Assembly (NCBI RefSeq): GCF_003688405.1
Contig: NZ_REFC01000015.1
Coordinates: forward strand, 248,001 to 312,000
DNA length: 64,000 bases
Direction of reading: 5' to 3'
Source of the DNA: Ulvibacter antarcticus
GTDB lineage: Bacteria; Bacteroidota; Bacteroidia; Flavobacteriales; Flavobacteriaceae
Shown here: positions 46,043 to 54,611 of the stretch, in pieces
Layout: each line of letters begins with the position of its first letter
Position numbering within the stretch: the stretch's first letter is position 1
Position numbers and translations under genes: made by a program
The notes under the pieces: model-generated
Databases searched by the model: none
What the model saw: only the letters and a program-made list of their open reading frames with translations
What the model was told of the DNA's origin: nothing

Positions 46043-47314
46043 TTAAAATTCGGCATTGAGAATCCTACGCCTATAAGGCCATAAGATTTTATGAATCAAT
46101 CCAATTTTTTCTACTTCATTGTCAAAGTTTTTTAACTGAAGCGACCTAAGCATAAATGGTGGCCTTCTTTGTTTTCCTTGAGTAATAAGAACGACATTAG
46201 AATTAGACGATATCGCAATGCCAGCTTCGATACAAGTATTTAAATTATCATCAGTTATATCCGCAATGGTAAGAAAAGAATTCCTTATTGAATCAATAAT
46301 CGACAATTGAATTGGTTCCTTATTGATATCTGTTCCAATGAAGGTATTCATTCCTGTAATTCGCTCAATTAAAAATCTAAAATAACTTCTAGCCTTTTTT
46401 GCTTCATAATCTAAATCCATAGCACAGAAAATATATTGAGGATTAACTGGTAGACTCCATTCATTCCAAAGATTACTTATAGCATTAAGAATTTCATCAC
46501 TCAATTCGAATGAATTCGTTTCCATCGGCAACCACATATTAGGTTGGTCATCAATTTTAGATATTCTAGGATCAGAAATGATCACTGTCGGAATATTTAA
46601 ACTTAATGCATAATCAATTTCTTTTAGAAAGTATTTATACGGACTCTCATTTCGCCTGGCCTCTTCAACATTTCTAAATGGCAAAATCGACACGAAAGCA
46701 CCACAGCTTGAAATAATACGCTCAACTCGATTTCCTTGTCCAAACGCATCTTGATCTTCTGAATCACCAATTAATCTGAAACCCGTGTCAATTAATTTCC
46801 TCACAACGGTATTTGCACTACCGTTATCATCAGTTCTCCAAGAACAGCTAATATAAACATCTTTGGCGTTTTTAGGATTTGGTCTTTTCTCGCTTGGATA
46901 TAATGACTTTATTATAGCTACCGCATTTTCTGGTGATAATTTATTTGATGTAATATTTATCCAAGTTAATCCTTTCATTAAATTATCTACAGCTGCATTG
47001 TTAAATCTCAACGCTATCACTCTAAAGTCAGGATTATTATTTTTTTCGTCCATAGCCGAATTATATTCAGAAACGACCCAACCCTTATTTACTGAATTAT
47101 CAGTTGCAATCAGCACAATACTTCTACAACGTGAAATTGCCTTTTGCAAATCCGTTGCTAATAAAGAACCGCCACTTAATTCACGGGGCGCATACCACAC
47201 ATCAAATCCCGCAAATTCAGTTAGCCAGTTTTCCAAATAATCGGCTATCTCTTTATCTTCACTTGCATGACTCAGAAAAATATCATAATCTCTTTTATGA
47301 ACTGATTTAACCAT
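46043..47314 (-). CDS. TIR-domain protein with two further Rossmann-like domains
   Basis: 423 residues, no signal peptide. Residues about 8-140 are a TIR domain: YDIFLSHASEDKEIAD, VWYAPRELSGGS, and E83 in GWVVSEYNSAM, at the place of the catalytic glutamate of NAD-cleaving TIR domains. Residues about 147-260 look like a second, degenerate TIR-type fold (VYISCSWRTDDNGSAN, FVSILPF). Residues about 295-415 (YIFCAMDLDYEA, ADITDDNLNTCIEAGIAI) resemble nucleoside 2-deoxyribosyltransferase-like Rossmann proteins. Such TIR proteins are often antiphage effectors that destroy NAD. No partner is evident: it sits between ccsBA (convergent) and the lipoprotein gene of the multiheme operon, 47 bp away. Defence role is inference. 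Confidence 0.85.
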   Translation of the reverse strand: MVKSVHKRDYDIFLSHASEDKEIADYLENWLTEFAGFDVWYAPRELSGGSLLATDLQKAISRCRSIVLIATDNSVNKGWVVSEYNSAMDEKNNNPDFRVIALRFNNAAVDNLMKGLTWINITSNKLSPENAVAIIKSLYPSEKRPNPKNAKDVYISCSWRTDDNGSANTVVRKLIDTGFRLIGDSEDQDAFGQGNRVERIISSCGAFVSILPFRNVEEARRNESPYKYFLKEIDYALSLNIPTVIISDPRISKIDDQPNMWLPMETNSFELSDEILNAISNLWNEWSLPVNPQYIFCAMDLDYEAKKARSYFRFLIERITGMNTFIGTDINKEPIQLSIIDSIRNSFLTIADITDDNLNTCIEAGIAISSNSNVVLITQGKQRRPPFMLRSLQLKNFDNEVEKIGLIHKILWPYRRRILNAEF

Positions 47315-47361
47315 TTATTAAGTCATTTTAATTTTTAATCCATCTATATAATCTGTCATAA

Positions 47362-48174
47362 CTATTCGATAACAACACCATTCTCGAGAATAAGATCATA
47401 AGAATATCCTGCACCAAAATCCTTATTAAGAGTCACCTCAGCCTTCATAGTAACCACCTGACCTTCGGCAACAAAAGTGTTGGATGTAACCACCAAGTCG
47501 AAATCATCTTTACTACCATCTTTTAAATGAATCCAATTTCGTTTCATAATATTAGGGTTTACCTTGACACATTTTCCTGTAATCTGAACTGTTTTTCCAT
47601 TGTATTCTGAAGGGTTTGCCACGATATCAGAAATCTTCACGGAGCCTTTATGCTTAATAATCTCATCAGTATGTGTTGGGATATCTTTCTTTTCTGAAGG
47701 TTTCTTGAAATTCTCTGAATCAGACTTCGAAAAATCAGCCGAACTATTCCCTTTAGTACTTCCATGATCAGGAGCAACAATACTAGTCACTAGATAAATG
47801 GTATCGAAAGTACGCTTGTATTCTTTACTTTCGAAATTGGTCTTTAATAATCCGTCTCTGTAAAAATAGGTTCCTCCAACTGTGACCTCCTGCTTTGGTA
47901 CTGCGATCCAAAATTGTTTGCCACCTTCTGTCACTTTTAAATAAACATACTTATTTGTCGGGAGTTTTTCATTCACTACCACTGTATGAAGGTTTTCGGT
48001 AAAGCCGCTCCTTTCTGAAGTAGTTGTTGTTCCATTGTTAGTTTCGGAAAAAATTCCACTGCTGGTATTTTGCCCTTCTGAAGTATCGGTAGCTGTAATA
48101 ACCTTCGGGCCGTTGTTACAACCAATCGTTACTACTGAAACTATTCCGAAGTATATCAAATTCTTAAAATTCAT
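47362..48174 (-). CDS. Lipoprotein with C-terminal OB-fold domain, last gene of the multiheme operon
   Basis: 270 residues. Lipoprotein signal (IGCNNGPK, cysteine near residue 19), a threonine/serine-rich linker, a GW/SH3-like segment (YLKVTEGGKQFWIAVPKQEV, about 80-110), a charged linker, and a C-terminal OB-fold-like domain (about 180-268) beginning VKISDIVANPSEYNGKTVQITGKC and ending with LILENGVVIE. OB-fold modules of this kind occur in periplasmic heme-related and DUF4920-like proteins. It begins 6 bp after the barrel gene stop, so it is part of the same transcript; an accessory or assembly role for the outer-membrane electron conduit is inferred from position. Confidence 0.85.
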   Translation of the reverse strand: MNFKNLIYFGIVSVVTIGCNNGPKVITATDTSEGQNTSSGIFSETNNGTTTTSERSGFTENLHTVVVNEKLPTNKYVYLKVTEGGKQFWIAVPKQEVTVGGTYFYRDGLLKTNFESKEYKRTFDTIYLVTSIVAPDHGSTKGNSSADFSKSDSENFKKPSEKKDIPTHTDEIIKHKGSVKISDIVANPSEYNGKTVQITGKCVKVNPNIMKRNWIHLKDGSKDDFDLVVTSNTFVAEGQVVTMKAEVTLNKDFGAGYSYDLILENGVVIE

Positions 48175-48180
48175 AGTCTA

Positions 48181-49779
48181 TTATTTTTTCTTTTTTGTAT
48201 AAAATCGTTTTGTTAGCTGAGTATAAAAACGAAAATTATTCTCCTCATCCAATTGTGACATTTCACCAGAAATATTAAACTGCCAACTTCTGGAAATTCG
48301 ATAGTTTAAAGTGACTCCATAATAATTCTGGGTGTACTGATTATCCTGCGTAATATAGTCGTAATCCGCCATCCGAAAGTAAATATCTGCATAAACATAG
48401 TTTTTTAAAAGATCTCTGGAATGACGTACCGATATGATGTTGCTTTTTAAATATCTGGAAGTATTTGCGTTATATGAAACATTTAATCGCCCTCCCAAAG
48501 CTGGGATTTTCGTTAAGGTAGCGTAACCATAAATATTATCAGACTTATTCTGGTCATCGCTCTGAAAACGACTGCTATAACTAACACCAGCCCAAATAAT
48601 CTTAGTGGGACGAACATTTAAACGAGCTCGAATTCCCTGTCTTGCAAGATCCTCGTCAAGTAACCTTTCTATTTCAGTTTCGAAAGTCTCGTAATACACA
48701 ATTCGTTTTCGAGAATCGTAAGACAATGAAAAATTTGCAGCCCTGCTAAAACGATACCGGGCAGATAAGTACAAGTTTGTTAGTCGGGTTTCATTACCTG
48801 TATTTCCGAAGATGTCCATCTCGGCCGATCCAAATAAATTAAGATCGGAAGCAATGGTGCTGGAATGCTGAAAAAAAACATATCTCCTGTCGGTTGCACC
48901 CGCGTTGGTTTGTTCCATGGCGCCTAGCGTTGTACTACTATAAATAGAAGCTGTTTTACTTTCGATGCCTACATATCCTCCATATTGAAGCAAATCTGAA
49001 TTAAACCCATAGTCGAAAAAATCGGGACGAAAACCACCGACAGCACCTACATAAAAATTTCCAAAATGTTTCTCGACCATCAAACCATCATTGGCTCCAA
49101 ACGTTGATGCTTTCCTATTGATCTTTCGACCCAACGACACCCAAAGGGAAGGAGTCACATCGTAAGTACCATTTAAATTATAGACATTAAATATACTAGT
49201 GCGGCCTTTATAATTTTCAGGTACAGAATAATTGTTTCGATAGGCAATATAGGTTTCCAATGAGAATTTTCCATCACTTAGATGATCAGCATTAAGTGAA
49301 AAACGGCTTTGAAATCGATGACGATTCTCCCTAAGATTAGAAAAATTATTATAGCTGGCAGCCGATATTCTTCCATTCACTTTTTCTTTGTAAATAGATT
49401 CCTTCACAGAATAAGGTTCCTTTGGTTGTATCACTTCAGCAGGAATGGATTTATCTACATTATCTTCTATGATTTCCTTCGGAATAGTTTCAGAAGCAGC
49501 TGCCACATATTGGACTGTCTGTCCTTTGGTCACTTCACAATCATTGATAATCGTACATACAACCGAAGTAGAAGACTTTTCAGAAACCAACAAACAATCC
49601 ACTTTATTTAATTGAAGCGTTGCCCCGATTTGAATGTCTTCAGTAGTGTCGAATCTTACATAAACATTATTTGAAGTCACAAATGTAACCGTACCCGTTA
49701 GCCGTTCCCGATCATCCTGCGCAAGGATGTCGGAAGCTCCGAGAAATAGAGTTAATATGCAAATTATATAATGCTTCAT
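48181..49779 (-). CDS. Predicted outer-membrane beta-barrel of the multiheme operon
   Basis: About 532 residues from the ATG at 49779 (MKHYIICILTLFLGASDILAQ, a signal peptide); two upstream in-frame ATGs lie inside the preceding cytochrome gene and spoil the signal. After a short soluble region with two cysteines in KVDCLLV and VVCTIINDCEV (about 25-90), residues about 130-530 are alternating polar and aromatic strands such as RFQSRFSLNADHL, YVGIESKTASIYSSTTLG and WQFNISGEMSQLDEE, typical of an outer-membrane barrel of 16 or more strands. No TonB box or plug. Placed directly after two multiheme cytochromes, it is the candidate porin of a porin-cytochrome conduit. Confidence 0.85.
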   Translation of the reverse strand: MKHYIICILTLFLGASDILAQDDRERLTGTVTFVTSNNVYVRFDTTEDIQIGATLQLNKVDCLLVSEKSSTSVVCTIINDCEVTKGQTVQYVAAASETIPKEIIEDNVDKSIPAEVIQPKEPYSVKESIYKEKVNGRISAASYNNFSNLRENRHRFQSRFSLNADHLSDGKFSLETYIAYRNNYSVPENYKGRTSIFNVYNLNGTYDVTPSLWVSLGRKINRKASTFGANDGLMVEKHFGNFYVGAVGGFRPDFFDYGFNSDLLQYGGYVGIESKTASIYSSTTLGAMEQTNAGATDRRYVFFQHSSTIASDLNLFGSAEMDIFGNTGNETRLTNLYLSARYRFSRAANFSLSYDSRKRIVYYETFETEIERLLDEDLARQGIRARLNVRPTKIIWAGVSYSSRFQSDDQNKSDNIYGYATLTKIPALGGRLNVSYNANTSRYLKSNIISVRHSRDLLKNYVYADIYFRMADYDYITQDNQYTQNYYGVTLNYRISRSWQFNISGEMSQLDEENNFRFYTQLTKRFYTKKKK

Positions 49780-49783
49780 AAAT

Positions 49784-51442
49784 TTATCCTTCTCCATCGG
49801 GATGACACGCAAAGCAAGCGTTACTTTCATAGATATAACCGCTCACCCCATCATGATCATCACCTGTAGGCCCGGGCGCATGGCAATTAAGACAGTCGAA
49901 TTGTGCAAAGTTGCCCGGATTAGTATGACATTCAATGCAGGATGACCATACATTATCGTGTTTCCCACTGTAAATCGGGAAGTACTGGTTATCGTGATCG
50001 AATGTAGAAGGCATCCATCCCGGATTAAGTGTGTGACATTCTACACAATCGGTGGGGAAATTAGCCGCCTGGTGATCCGGATCATTCGTTTGATTATAAT
50101 CATCCTGATGGCAAGCAAAACAGTCTGTTGGAGTGTTTATATAAATTTCGCTAACATGGCATGCTACGCAATCATTGATATTATGTCCTTGTACGAGCGG
50201 GAAGAAATCATGATTGAAAGTGGTTGGCATCCATCCAGGATTGGTAGTATGACATTGAACACAATCTGTTGGGAAACCCGCAGCTGTGTGGTTAGGATTT
50301 GCTGTTTGATTAAAATCGTCATCATGGCAGGCAAAGCAATCGGTGGGAGTTCCTGTAAAAATACCTCCGGCGTGACAGGCATTACAATCCTGTATATCGT
50401 GGCCTTGAGTAAGCGGGAAGAAATCGTGATCGACTACCGCAGGCATCCAACCTGGATTGGTGGAATGACAAGTGGCACAATCGGTAGGGAAACCTGCAGT
50501 TGTATGATTTGGATTCGTGGTTTGGTTGTAATCATCATCATGGCAAGCAAAACAATCGGTTGGTGTTCCGGTAAAAATTCCGCCGGTATGGCAAGCATTA
50601 CAATCTTGTATATCATGACCCATTGTAAGTGGAAAAAAATCATGATTTATCGTGGCAGGAGTCCACCCGGGAGCTGTTGTATGACATTCAATACAATCTG
50701 TTGGAAAGCCTGCGGTCGTATGATTAGGATTGGATGTCTGGTTGAAATCAATTTCATGGCACGAAAAGCAATCGGCCGAAATATCTGAAAAATTTGTAAT
50801 ATCATGGCAACGACTACAATCTTGAATATCATGCCCCATCGTAAGTGGGAAAAAATCATGGTTTACCCCTGTTAATCCCCAATCGAAGCCAATCGTGCTA
50901 TGGCACTCAATACAATCGGTGCTAAAGCCAGCTCCTAAATGATTAGGACTTTGAGTCGCCATATAATCATCTCGATGGCATTCAATACATTCGTTTCCGA
51001 GGCGATTAAAGATTAAAGAGCTTTCGTTGGTATGGCATTCTACACAACTAAGATTAGAGTGAGTACCGATAAGTGGAAAGCCATTTTCTTCATGAATTTC
51101 AGGTATGGTAAAAACCAACCAGTTTTCCGAAGTATGACAACGAATACAGTCATTTCCAACCGATTGACTATGAATATCTGTATGGCAGGAGATACAATCT
51201 GTGGGTGCTTCGTTAAATACTAATGAGGTGTGACAAGATTTACAATCGGTGATTTCGTGACTTCCTTCCAGCTCAAAATTGGTAGAATTATGGTCAAATT
51301 TAATGGTTTCAAGATCAACTGTCCATCCTTCCGGATTATGACATTGGGCGCAATCCAACTTTAGCGAATTTCCATGAGGCGACTGTCCCGATACAGAGAT
51401 TACAAAAAATAGAAGTACGATTATGAATGGCAGTCTATGCAA
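49784..51442 (-). CDS. 22-heme c-type cytochrome with 72-residue internal repeats
   Basis: 552 residues. Signal peptide (MHRLPFIIVLLFFVISVSGQ) and 22 CxxCH heme sites counted by eye. Four consecutive 72-residue units, each with three CxxCH motifs (HDFFPLTMGHDIQDC, GTPTDCFACHDDD, AGFPTDC), span about residues 190-480; the DNA unit is 216 bp. No membrane anchor after the signal, so it is periplasmic or inserted in the outer-membrane barrel. Many HD and NH pairs before each unit could provide axial ligands. Its start overlaps the end of the 23-heme gene by 22 bp, indicating coupled translation. The repeated acidic residues suggest a negatively charged wire (inference). Confidence 0.93.
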   Translation of the reverse strand: MHRLPFIIVLLFFVISVSGQSPHGNSLKLDCAQCHNPEGWTVDLETIKFDHNSTNFELEGSHEITDCKSCHTSLVFNEAPTDCISCHTDIHSQSVGNDCIRCHTSENWLVFTIPEIHEENGFPLIGTHSNLSCVECHTNESSLIFNRLGNECIECHRDDYMATQSPNHLGAGFSTDCIECHSTIGFDWGLTGVNHDFFPLTMGHDIQDCSRCHDITNFSDISADCFSCHEIDFNQTSNPNHTTAGFPTDCIECHTTAPGWTPATINHDFFPLTMGHDIQDCNACHTGGIFTGTPTDCFACHDDDYNQTTNPNHTTAGFPTDCATCHSTNPGWMPAVVDHDFFPLTQGHDIQDCNACHAGGIFTGTPTDCFACHDDDFNQTANPNHTAAGFPTDCVQCHTTNPGWMPTTFNHDFFPLVQGHNINDCVACHVSEIYINTPTDCFACHQDDYNQTNDPDHQAANFPTDCVECHTLNPGWMPSTFDHDNQYFPIYSGKHDNVWSSCIECHTNPGNFAQFDCLNCHAPGPTGDDHDGVSGYIYESNACFACHPDGEG

Positions 51443-53253
51443 TCCAGCTTGTTTAGTTTATATGTAACCACAGGCTCACCATTATTATTGGTAGCCTCAT
51501 GACACGCTTTACAATCAACCTCTTCGTGTTTCCCGGTTAATGGAAAACGACTGGTATTGTGATCAAATTTCTCCGGAAACCAGCTATTACTAACATGGCA
51601 ACGGGAGCATTCTGTTATTCCGTTTATAGCAAAACTATCTCCGTGAATATTATCGTGACAAGACGCGCAGTTCGTCTCTAAAGTACTAAAATTCTGCGAT
51701 ATAAGTTCGCTGTTTTCTGAAATTTCGAAATGACATTTACTACAAGCAACTTCAGTATGTTTTCCGATGAGAGGCCAATCGGTATTGTTATGGTCAAAGC
51801 GTACTAAATCCCATGCTTCAGAGCCATGACAGGAAGCACAATTATTTTCAGGAATAAACTTTTCTGGAAGATACCCTTCATGAATGTTGTTATGGCAATC
51901 AATACAGTCATTTCCCAGATTCGCAAAGGTCCAACGATCTGAGGCTTCATCCACATGACAAGCAAAACAAGGTGTTGCTATATGAGCTCCTTCTAAGGGG
52001 AAATTGGAATTCTGATGGTCTGAAATTGTAAATGAAGTATAGTCAAATTTCTTCTGAAGTGTATGACATTCCTTGCAATCGGGCGTTGTTCCATTTTCAG
52101 TAAATTCTCCATTATGGTAATCTTGATGACAACTTTTACATTCAGAAAAATCGATAGGTGTAGAAAAACGTTCTACATGACATTTTCTACAGTCTACACT
52201 TATGTGCATTCCTTCCAAAGGAAAATCGGTCACAGAATGATCGAAAAAATCCATTTCTTTAAGTGCAATAAAACTCTCTTCGGAATGGCATTTCGCGCAA
52301 TCCTGTCCAAATTTATTCTCATGAGGGTCATTGTGACACGCGACACAATTGTTTTCTTCGGCAGCGATATTATCCTGAAAAATTCTAGTGGGTCCAGAAC
52401 CTTTTTGGTGACAACTGAAGCAATCAATCTTTTTGTGTGCTCCGTTAAGATCAAAATCGGTTCGATTGTGGTTAAATCTACCCTTACCGATGAAATTTGA
52501 AAATGATGTTTCGGTATGACATTGGGCACAATCTCCTGGTAACTGATTGTTATGCGGATCATTATGGCAAGCTTTACAATCGTTAAAAGCCATTCCAGTA
52601 AATTGCTGAAATTCCTTACCGTTCTTGGTAGTTGTTTTATGACATTCTTTGCAATCGACTGAAGCGTGCTCTCCTCTTAATTTAAAATCGGCAGTATCGT
52701 GATCGAAGGAAGTTACAGGAATAAAGGCATTCATTGTATGGCAGGAAAGACAATCTTTGGGAAGGGTGTTTTGGTGAAAATCTTCGTGGCAACTCAAACA
52801 CTTTTTATCAAGTCCCAAATAGGTGTCTTTTCTTTTCCTTATTTCTGAATTAGCGATATTTTCAGGAGCATGGCATTGTCGGCAATCTACTTTGGCGTGA
52901 GCGCCTTCCAACGGATAGCCTGTGTCTTTATGATTAAAGGTTTTGGTATCAAAACGAACCATATCGAATTTACGCCCATGATGTTCACTATGACATTTCG
53001 CACAGTCCTGACGTTCAACTTCTGCGCTAGCATGAAATCCACGATTTTGATTAATTAAACTCTTAATTTCAGTATGACATTGAAGGCATTTCGAGTCTTT
53101 TACTTTTTCGCCCAGCTCATGACATTGAGTACAATTAGAAATACCTTCCAGTTGTGAATGTGAGGTAGTGAGATCTCCAGGAGAGATTTGTGCTGTAATC
53201 ATAGGTATAACGAACACTAAAAACAAGACCGCTATGTATTTTGATTTAAACAT
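51421..53253 (-). CDS. 23-heme c-type cytochrome
   Basis: 610 residues. Signal peptide (YIAVLFLVFVIPMITAQ) and 23 CxxCH motifs by eye, evenly distributed from residue about 41 to the C-terminus, where the last (CIDCHS) ends the protein. A recurring pattern FDHxxTxFPLxGxHxxVDCxxCH supplies a distal histidine before each group, as in the periplasmic multiheme c-cytochromes of the MtrA/DmsE and cytochrome c3-like type; the exact family is not certain. It is the first cytochrome after the FAD/iron-sulphur protein (11 bp gap) and probably takes electrons from the membrane pair and passes them to the 22-heme protein. Heme attachment would be by CcsBA. Confidence 0.93.
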   Translation of the reverse strand: MFKSKYIAVLFLVFVIPMITAQISPGDLTTSHSQLEGISNCTQCHELGEKVKDSKCLQCHTEIKSLINQNRGFHASAEVERQDCAKCHSEHHGRKFDMVRFDTKTFNHKDTGYPLEGAHAKVDCRQCHAPENIANSEIRKRKDTYLGLDKKCLSCHEDFHQNTLPKDCLSCHTMNAFIPVTSFDHDTADFKLRGEHASVDCKECHKTTTKNGKEFQQFTGMAFNDCKACHNDPHNNQLPGDCAQCHTETSFSNFIGKGRFNHNRTDFDLNGAHKKIDCFSCHQKGSGPTRIFQDNIAAEENNCVACHNDPHENKFGQDCAKCHSEESFIALKEMDFFDHSVTDFPLEGMHISVDCRKCHVERFSTPIDFSECKSCHQDYHNGEFTENGTTPDCKECHTLQKKFDYTSFTISDHQNSNFPLEGAHIATPCFACHVDEASDRWTFANLGNDCIDCHNNIHEGYLPEKFIPENNCASCHGSEAWDLVRFDHNNTDWPLIGKHTEVACSKCHFEISENSELISQNFSTLETNCASCHDNIHGDSFAINGITECSRCHVSNSWFPEKFDHNTSRFPLTGKHEEVDCKACHEATNNNGEPVVTYKLNKLDCIDCHS

Positions 53254-53264
53254 CTGCTATGAAG

Positions 53265-54611
53265 TTAATGTTTCTTCATAATATACCCAAAACGTTTGGT
53301 AATTTGAACCCCCGATTTTTCTAAAAATCCGGTAGGTAATTCTCCTCCTGCGAAAATATACACCAGGTCGTTTTCAATTTGTCGTGTAGTATCGTCCTTC
53401 AGTTTAAGGAGTACAAAATCCGGGTTGATGCTCACAATATTTGAATCGAAAATAATTTCGATAGAATTATCGGTTTCAGCCTTTAAAATATTTTCTTTAT
53501 TCTTTGGTTTCAGGCGTGAGAATTTATCATTTCGATATGATAGAATCACTTCATTATCATCTTTCAGAAGCAACGCAGATTCAATAGCAGAGTCACCTCC
53601 ACCGATAACGATTATTTTCTTTCCTGAAATAATCTCGGGCTCAAGCAATCTATACGCTACCTTTTGTGTATCCTCTCCCGGTACATTTAATTTTCTGGGA
53701 CTTCCACGGCGACCAATGGACAACAAAACATTATTAGTAACATACTCTTTTCCTGTGTTAGTTACCACTTTAAAAGTGTCATTATTTTGAGGTATAATCT
53801 GGTCGACTTTTGTGTTTTCAACAATTTCAAGATGGTGTTCATTAATCACCTTTTTCCATAAATCAAGGAGTTCTTGTTTGGAAGTGTCGTATAATTTCAC
53901 TTTCCCGTGAAGTGGAAGCTGCATTGGCGATGTCATCACTACCTTGGATCTGGGAAATGTAAAAACCGTTCCACCCAATGTATCCTGTTCGAGAGTAACC
54001 GAAGTCAAACTTTTTTGTTTAGCTGCCAAGGTAGCCGAAATGCCTGCAGGACCGGCTCCTACTATAACTACATCCAGACAGTCGTTTTTTGAAATCTTTT
54101 TGCTTTTTACAATGCTATCGATGGCTTGCTGTCCTTGTTCAACACTATTTTTTATTAGACCCATACCGCCTAGTTCTCCAGCGATATAAATCCCCTTCAT
54201 ATTGGTTTCAAAATTCTGATTGACATGCGGCAAATCTACACCTCTCTTTTCGGTACCAATTCGAAGGGAAATTGCTTCAACCGGACAAGCATGAAAACAA
54301 GCCCCATGACCTACACAATTAGAAGCGTTTATCACGACGGCTTTACCATCTACGATACCCAAGATATCTTTCTCCGGGCATGCAGCAACACAGGCCCCAC
54401 TTCCAATACAAACATTGGGATCAATGAACGGATGCAATGAAACAGGTTCATGTAGTCCTTCCACTTTGGCTAATTCAACCTTTTTTGCATTTTTTTTGGA
54501 TGCTTTTTTCTTTCCGTAGAGATAAAAAAAAATGATGAATCCGCAAATCAATAGCACAACCCCATATCCCAGTAATTCCTCTAGCAAAAGTGAATCCATT
54601 AAAATATCCAT
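53265..54611 (-). CDS. Membrane-anchored [4Fe-4S]/FAD oxidoreductase
   Basis: 448 residues. An N-terminal membrane helix (GYGVVLLICGFIIFFYLYG, about 14-32) and a lysine-rich stop are followed by a two-cluster ferredoxin domain (about 60-120): CIGSGACVAACP and CVGHGACFHACP, each with four cysteines, two [4Fe-4S] clusters. A flavoprotein disulphide-reductase-like domain follows, with the FAD loop VVIVGAGPAGISA and a second nucleotide loop IIVIGGGDSAIESA. The catalytic part faces the cytoplasm, so it could oxidise NAD(P)H or a reduced ferredoxin and feed the cytochrome b gene product. It overlaps that gene by 13 bp. Direction of electron flow is inferred, not shown. Confidence 0.9.
   Translation of the reverse strand: MDILMDSLLLEELLGYGVVLLICGFIIFFYLYGKKKASKKNAKKVELAKVEGLHEPVSLHPFIDPNVCIGSGACVAACPEKDILGIVDGKAVVINASNCVGHGACFHACPVEAISLRIGTEKRGVDLPHVNQNFETNMKGIYIAGELGGMGLIKNSVEQGQQAIDSIVKSKKISKNDCLDVVIVGAGPAGISATLAAKQKSLTSVTLEQDTLGGTVFTFPRSKVVMTSPMQLPLHGKVKLYDTSKQELLDLWKKVINEHHLEIVENTKVDQIIPQNNDTFKVVTNTGKEYVTNNVLLSIGRRGSPRKLNVPGEDTQKVAYRLLEPEIISGKKIIVIGGGDSAIESALLLKDDNEVILSYRNDKFSRLKPKNKENILKAETDNSIEIIFDSNIVSINPDFVLLKLKDDTTRQIENDLVYIFAGGELPTGFLEKSGVQITKRFGYIMKKH

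Noticed and set aside
49958-50788. A 276-codon open frame on the plus strand
   Set aside because: It lies opposite the repeated CxxCH region of the 22-heme cytochrome. The lack of stops comes from the regular codons of the repeat, and its translation shows no domain and no signal.
52063-52562. Frames of more than 100 codons on both strands within the 23-heme cytochrome gene
   Set aside because: They are in other frames of a gene whose 23 heme motifs fix the correct frame.
53907-54189. Plus-strand small frames opposite the FAD/iron-sulphur gene
   Set aside because: They have no recognisable features and lie antisense to a gene with firm nucleotide-binding motifs.
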